The notes under the pieces: model-generated
What the model saw: the letters and a program-made list of their open reading frames with translations, nothing else
What the model was told of the DNA's origin: nothing
Database searches by the model: none
Position numbers and translations under genes: made by a program
Assembly (NCBI GenBank): GCA_029261715.1
Contig: JAJDAT010000030.1
Coordinates: 62,001 to 126,000, forward strand
Length of the DNA stretch: 64,000 nt
From: Nitrospinia bacterium
GTDB lineage: Bacteria; Nitrospinota; Nitrospinia; Nitrospinales; JAJDAT01
Direction of reading: 5' to 3'
Shown here: piece by piece, positions 63,140 to 64,000 of the stretch
Layout of the letters: every line of letters begins with the position of its first letter
Numbering within the stretch: position 1 is the first letter of the stretch

Positions 63140-63889
63140 ATGTTCGACTTGAAAAATGAAATTGCTATTGTCACCGGCTCCAGTAGAGGCATCGGAGCGG
63201 ATATCGCTAAAACTTTGGCTAGCTATGGTTGTACAGTTGCAATCAACTATTTTAAAAGTCCCGAAAAAGCGGAAACCCTAGTCGCGTCAATAAAAGAAGC
63301 GGGAGGGAAAGCTATGGCATTTCAGGCCGACGTTTCAAACCCAGATGCAGCTCAAGATTTAGTGGATCAAACGCTAGGAAACTTTGGAATTCCAACGATC
63401 TTAGTAAATAACGCAGCCTCTCCTATGATTCACAAAAAAATCGCCAAAACAGATTGGAGCGACTTTGCGTCTACCTTTGATATGGCTGTTAAATCGGCTT
63501 ACAATTGCTGCCGGTCCGTCATGCCTCACATGAAAAAAAACAAGCGAGGTAAAATCGTAAACGTAGTCACACAATATGTATACGGCGTTCCTCCTTTTGG
63601 TATGGCAACCTACGTTACCGCCAAATACGCATTAGAAGGTTTTTCCAAAAGCTTAGCAATGGAGCTTGCGCCAAACGTCCAGGTCAACATGGTATCTCCA
63701 GGACTTACCGAAACAGACTTGGTGAGCGGTTTACCCGACTCATTCAAACAATCAATCGCTCAACAAACGCCAATGAAAAGAAATACGGAGTTCAAAGATA
63801 TTTCCAACGCGGTCTTATTTTTGGTTTCTCCGCTTTCCGACTATTTAACGGGGACGAATTTGCCTGTTTGCGGCGGCAACGTTATGTAA
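63140..63889 (+). CDS. Short-chain dehydrogenase/reductase (FabG-like)
   Basis: 249-residue NAD(P)-dependent oxidoreductase. Cofactor motif TGSSRGIG (12-19), LVNNAAS (88-94), and the active-site tyrosine Tyr158 with Lys162 (TYVTAK). The catalytic serine that normally sits 13 residues before Tyr is Gln145 (preceded by Thr144; VVTQYVYG), so activity through Thr144 or an altered mechanism needs checking. It could reduce 3-ketoacyl-ACP in a route with MaoC and the local ACP. A GAAGGT ribosome site precedes the ATG. The next gene starts one codon after its stop. Confidence 0.9.
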   Translation: MFDLKNEIAIVTGSSRGIGADIAKTLASYGCTVAINYFKSPEKAETLVASIKEAGGKAMAFQADVSNPDAAQDLVDQTLGNFGIPTILVNNAASPMIHKKIAKTDWSDFASTFDMAVKSAYNCCRSVMPHMKKNKRGKIVNVVTQYVYGVPPFGMATYVTAKYALEGFSKSLAMELAPNVQVNMVSPGLTETDLVSGLPDSFKQSIAQQTPMKRNTEFKDISNAVLFLVSPLSDYLTGTNLPVCGGNVM

Positions 63890-63890
63890 A

Positions 63891-64000
63891 ATGTCATATG
63901 AATTCTCAAGCGAAAAACGAATAGAAGCCAACCTTGATTCCAGCTCAAAAAAAGAGCTGTCTCTCCGGCTGATCGAAACGAAATTAGAGTTCCTCATCGA
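63891..64000 (+). CDS. Start of a gene running off the window
   Basis: An ORF opens with ATG at 63891, right after the SDR stop, and stays open to the edge (about 36 codons, beginning MSYEFSSEKRIEAN). The visible part is charged and helical; no domain can be identified. Its 1-nt spacing from the previous stop suggests an operon member. No clear ribosome site, so the exact start is uncertain. Confidence 0.5.
   Translation, partial: MSYEFSSEKRIEANLDSSSKKELSLRLIETKLEFLI

Noticed and set aside
1-64000. tRNA, rRNA or known riboswitches
   Set aside because: Reading both strands I found no TPsiC-like GTTCGAATC with paired acceptor stems and no familiar riboswitch core; a covariance search would be the decisive test.

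Overview
The window (64 kb, AT-rich, by eye a little under 40% G+C) comes from a Gram-negative, diderm bacterium. It encodes a TonB-dependent receptor, a lipoprotein, an AsmA-like protein, a periplasmic-adaptor efflux system, and a MurE with the DNPR motif of meso-diaminopimelate-type enzymes. I cannot name the lineage from sequence alone; a Nitrospinota-like or deltaproteobacterial-type marine bacterium is only a guess. No rRNA, tRNA, CRISPR array or intact insertion sequence was recognised.

Region 1 (1-16.9 kb) is an almost complete division and cell wall (dcw) cluster on the + strand: ftsL (cut by the window edge), ftsI, murE, murF, mraY, murD, ftsW, murG, murC, murB, a 61-codon unknown ORF, ddl (TTG start), ftsQ, ftsA and ftsZ. 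A strong terminator after ftsZ closes it. The murB-ddl gap holds a structured, terminator-like element.

Region 2 (16.9-34.8 kb) is a mosaic: a DUF547 protein, a HAD phosphatase and a TonB-dependent receptor, then a minus-strand locus that looks like a light/B12-responsive regulon. That locus has a CarH/LitR-type MerR regulator with a cobalamin-binding domain, two secreted His-rich proteins built from four copies of an unrecognised ~80-residue module, a small basic protein, a ~200-bp region with five TAGACA direct repeats, and a DNA photolyase. After it come a parvulin, a methyltransferase, a DJ-1/PfpI protein lacking its cysteine, a YdeP-type molybdopterin oxidoreductase, a sulfatase, an HD-GYP protein and an orphan.

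Region 3 (34.8-50.8 kb) opens with a 1153-residue TIR-NACHT-pentapeptide-WD40 protein resembling NLR immune receptors. Its WD40 part carries four nearly identical 120-bp DNA repeats that differ almost only by amino-acid-changing substitutions at four repeat positions. Next come a duplicated non-coding repeat, a MacAB-like export system (adaptor, ATPase, two permeases), an AsmA-like protein, a response regulator with a degenerate GGDEF domain, CheR, a geranylgeranyl-reductase-like flavoprotein, a YbjT-like fusion, and a solute-binding lipoprotein.

Region 4 (50.8-53.7 kb) looks acquired. A visibly more G+C-rich proline iminopeptidase gene and a small ORF lie between two perfect 50-bp inverted repeats, followed by an enoyl-CoA hydratase-like gene and a degraded copy of the repeat edge.

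Region 5 (53.7-64 kb) holds a CheY-like protein, two tiny membrane proteins, a secreted caspase-like protein with EF-hand and PEGA parts, a cobalamin-binding-type protein, an RNase Z-like enzyme, and prfB with a classical +1 programmed frameshift. It ends in a + strand cluster (radical SAM, hexapeptide acyltransferase, acyl carrier protein, PIG-L deacetylase, MaoC dehydratase, SDR, and a gene running off the window) that probably makes or attaches an acyl/sugar modification. All functions are inferred from motifs read by eye; no database search was run.
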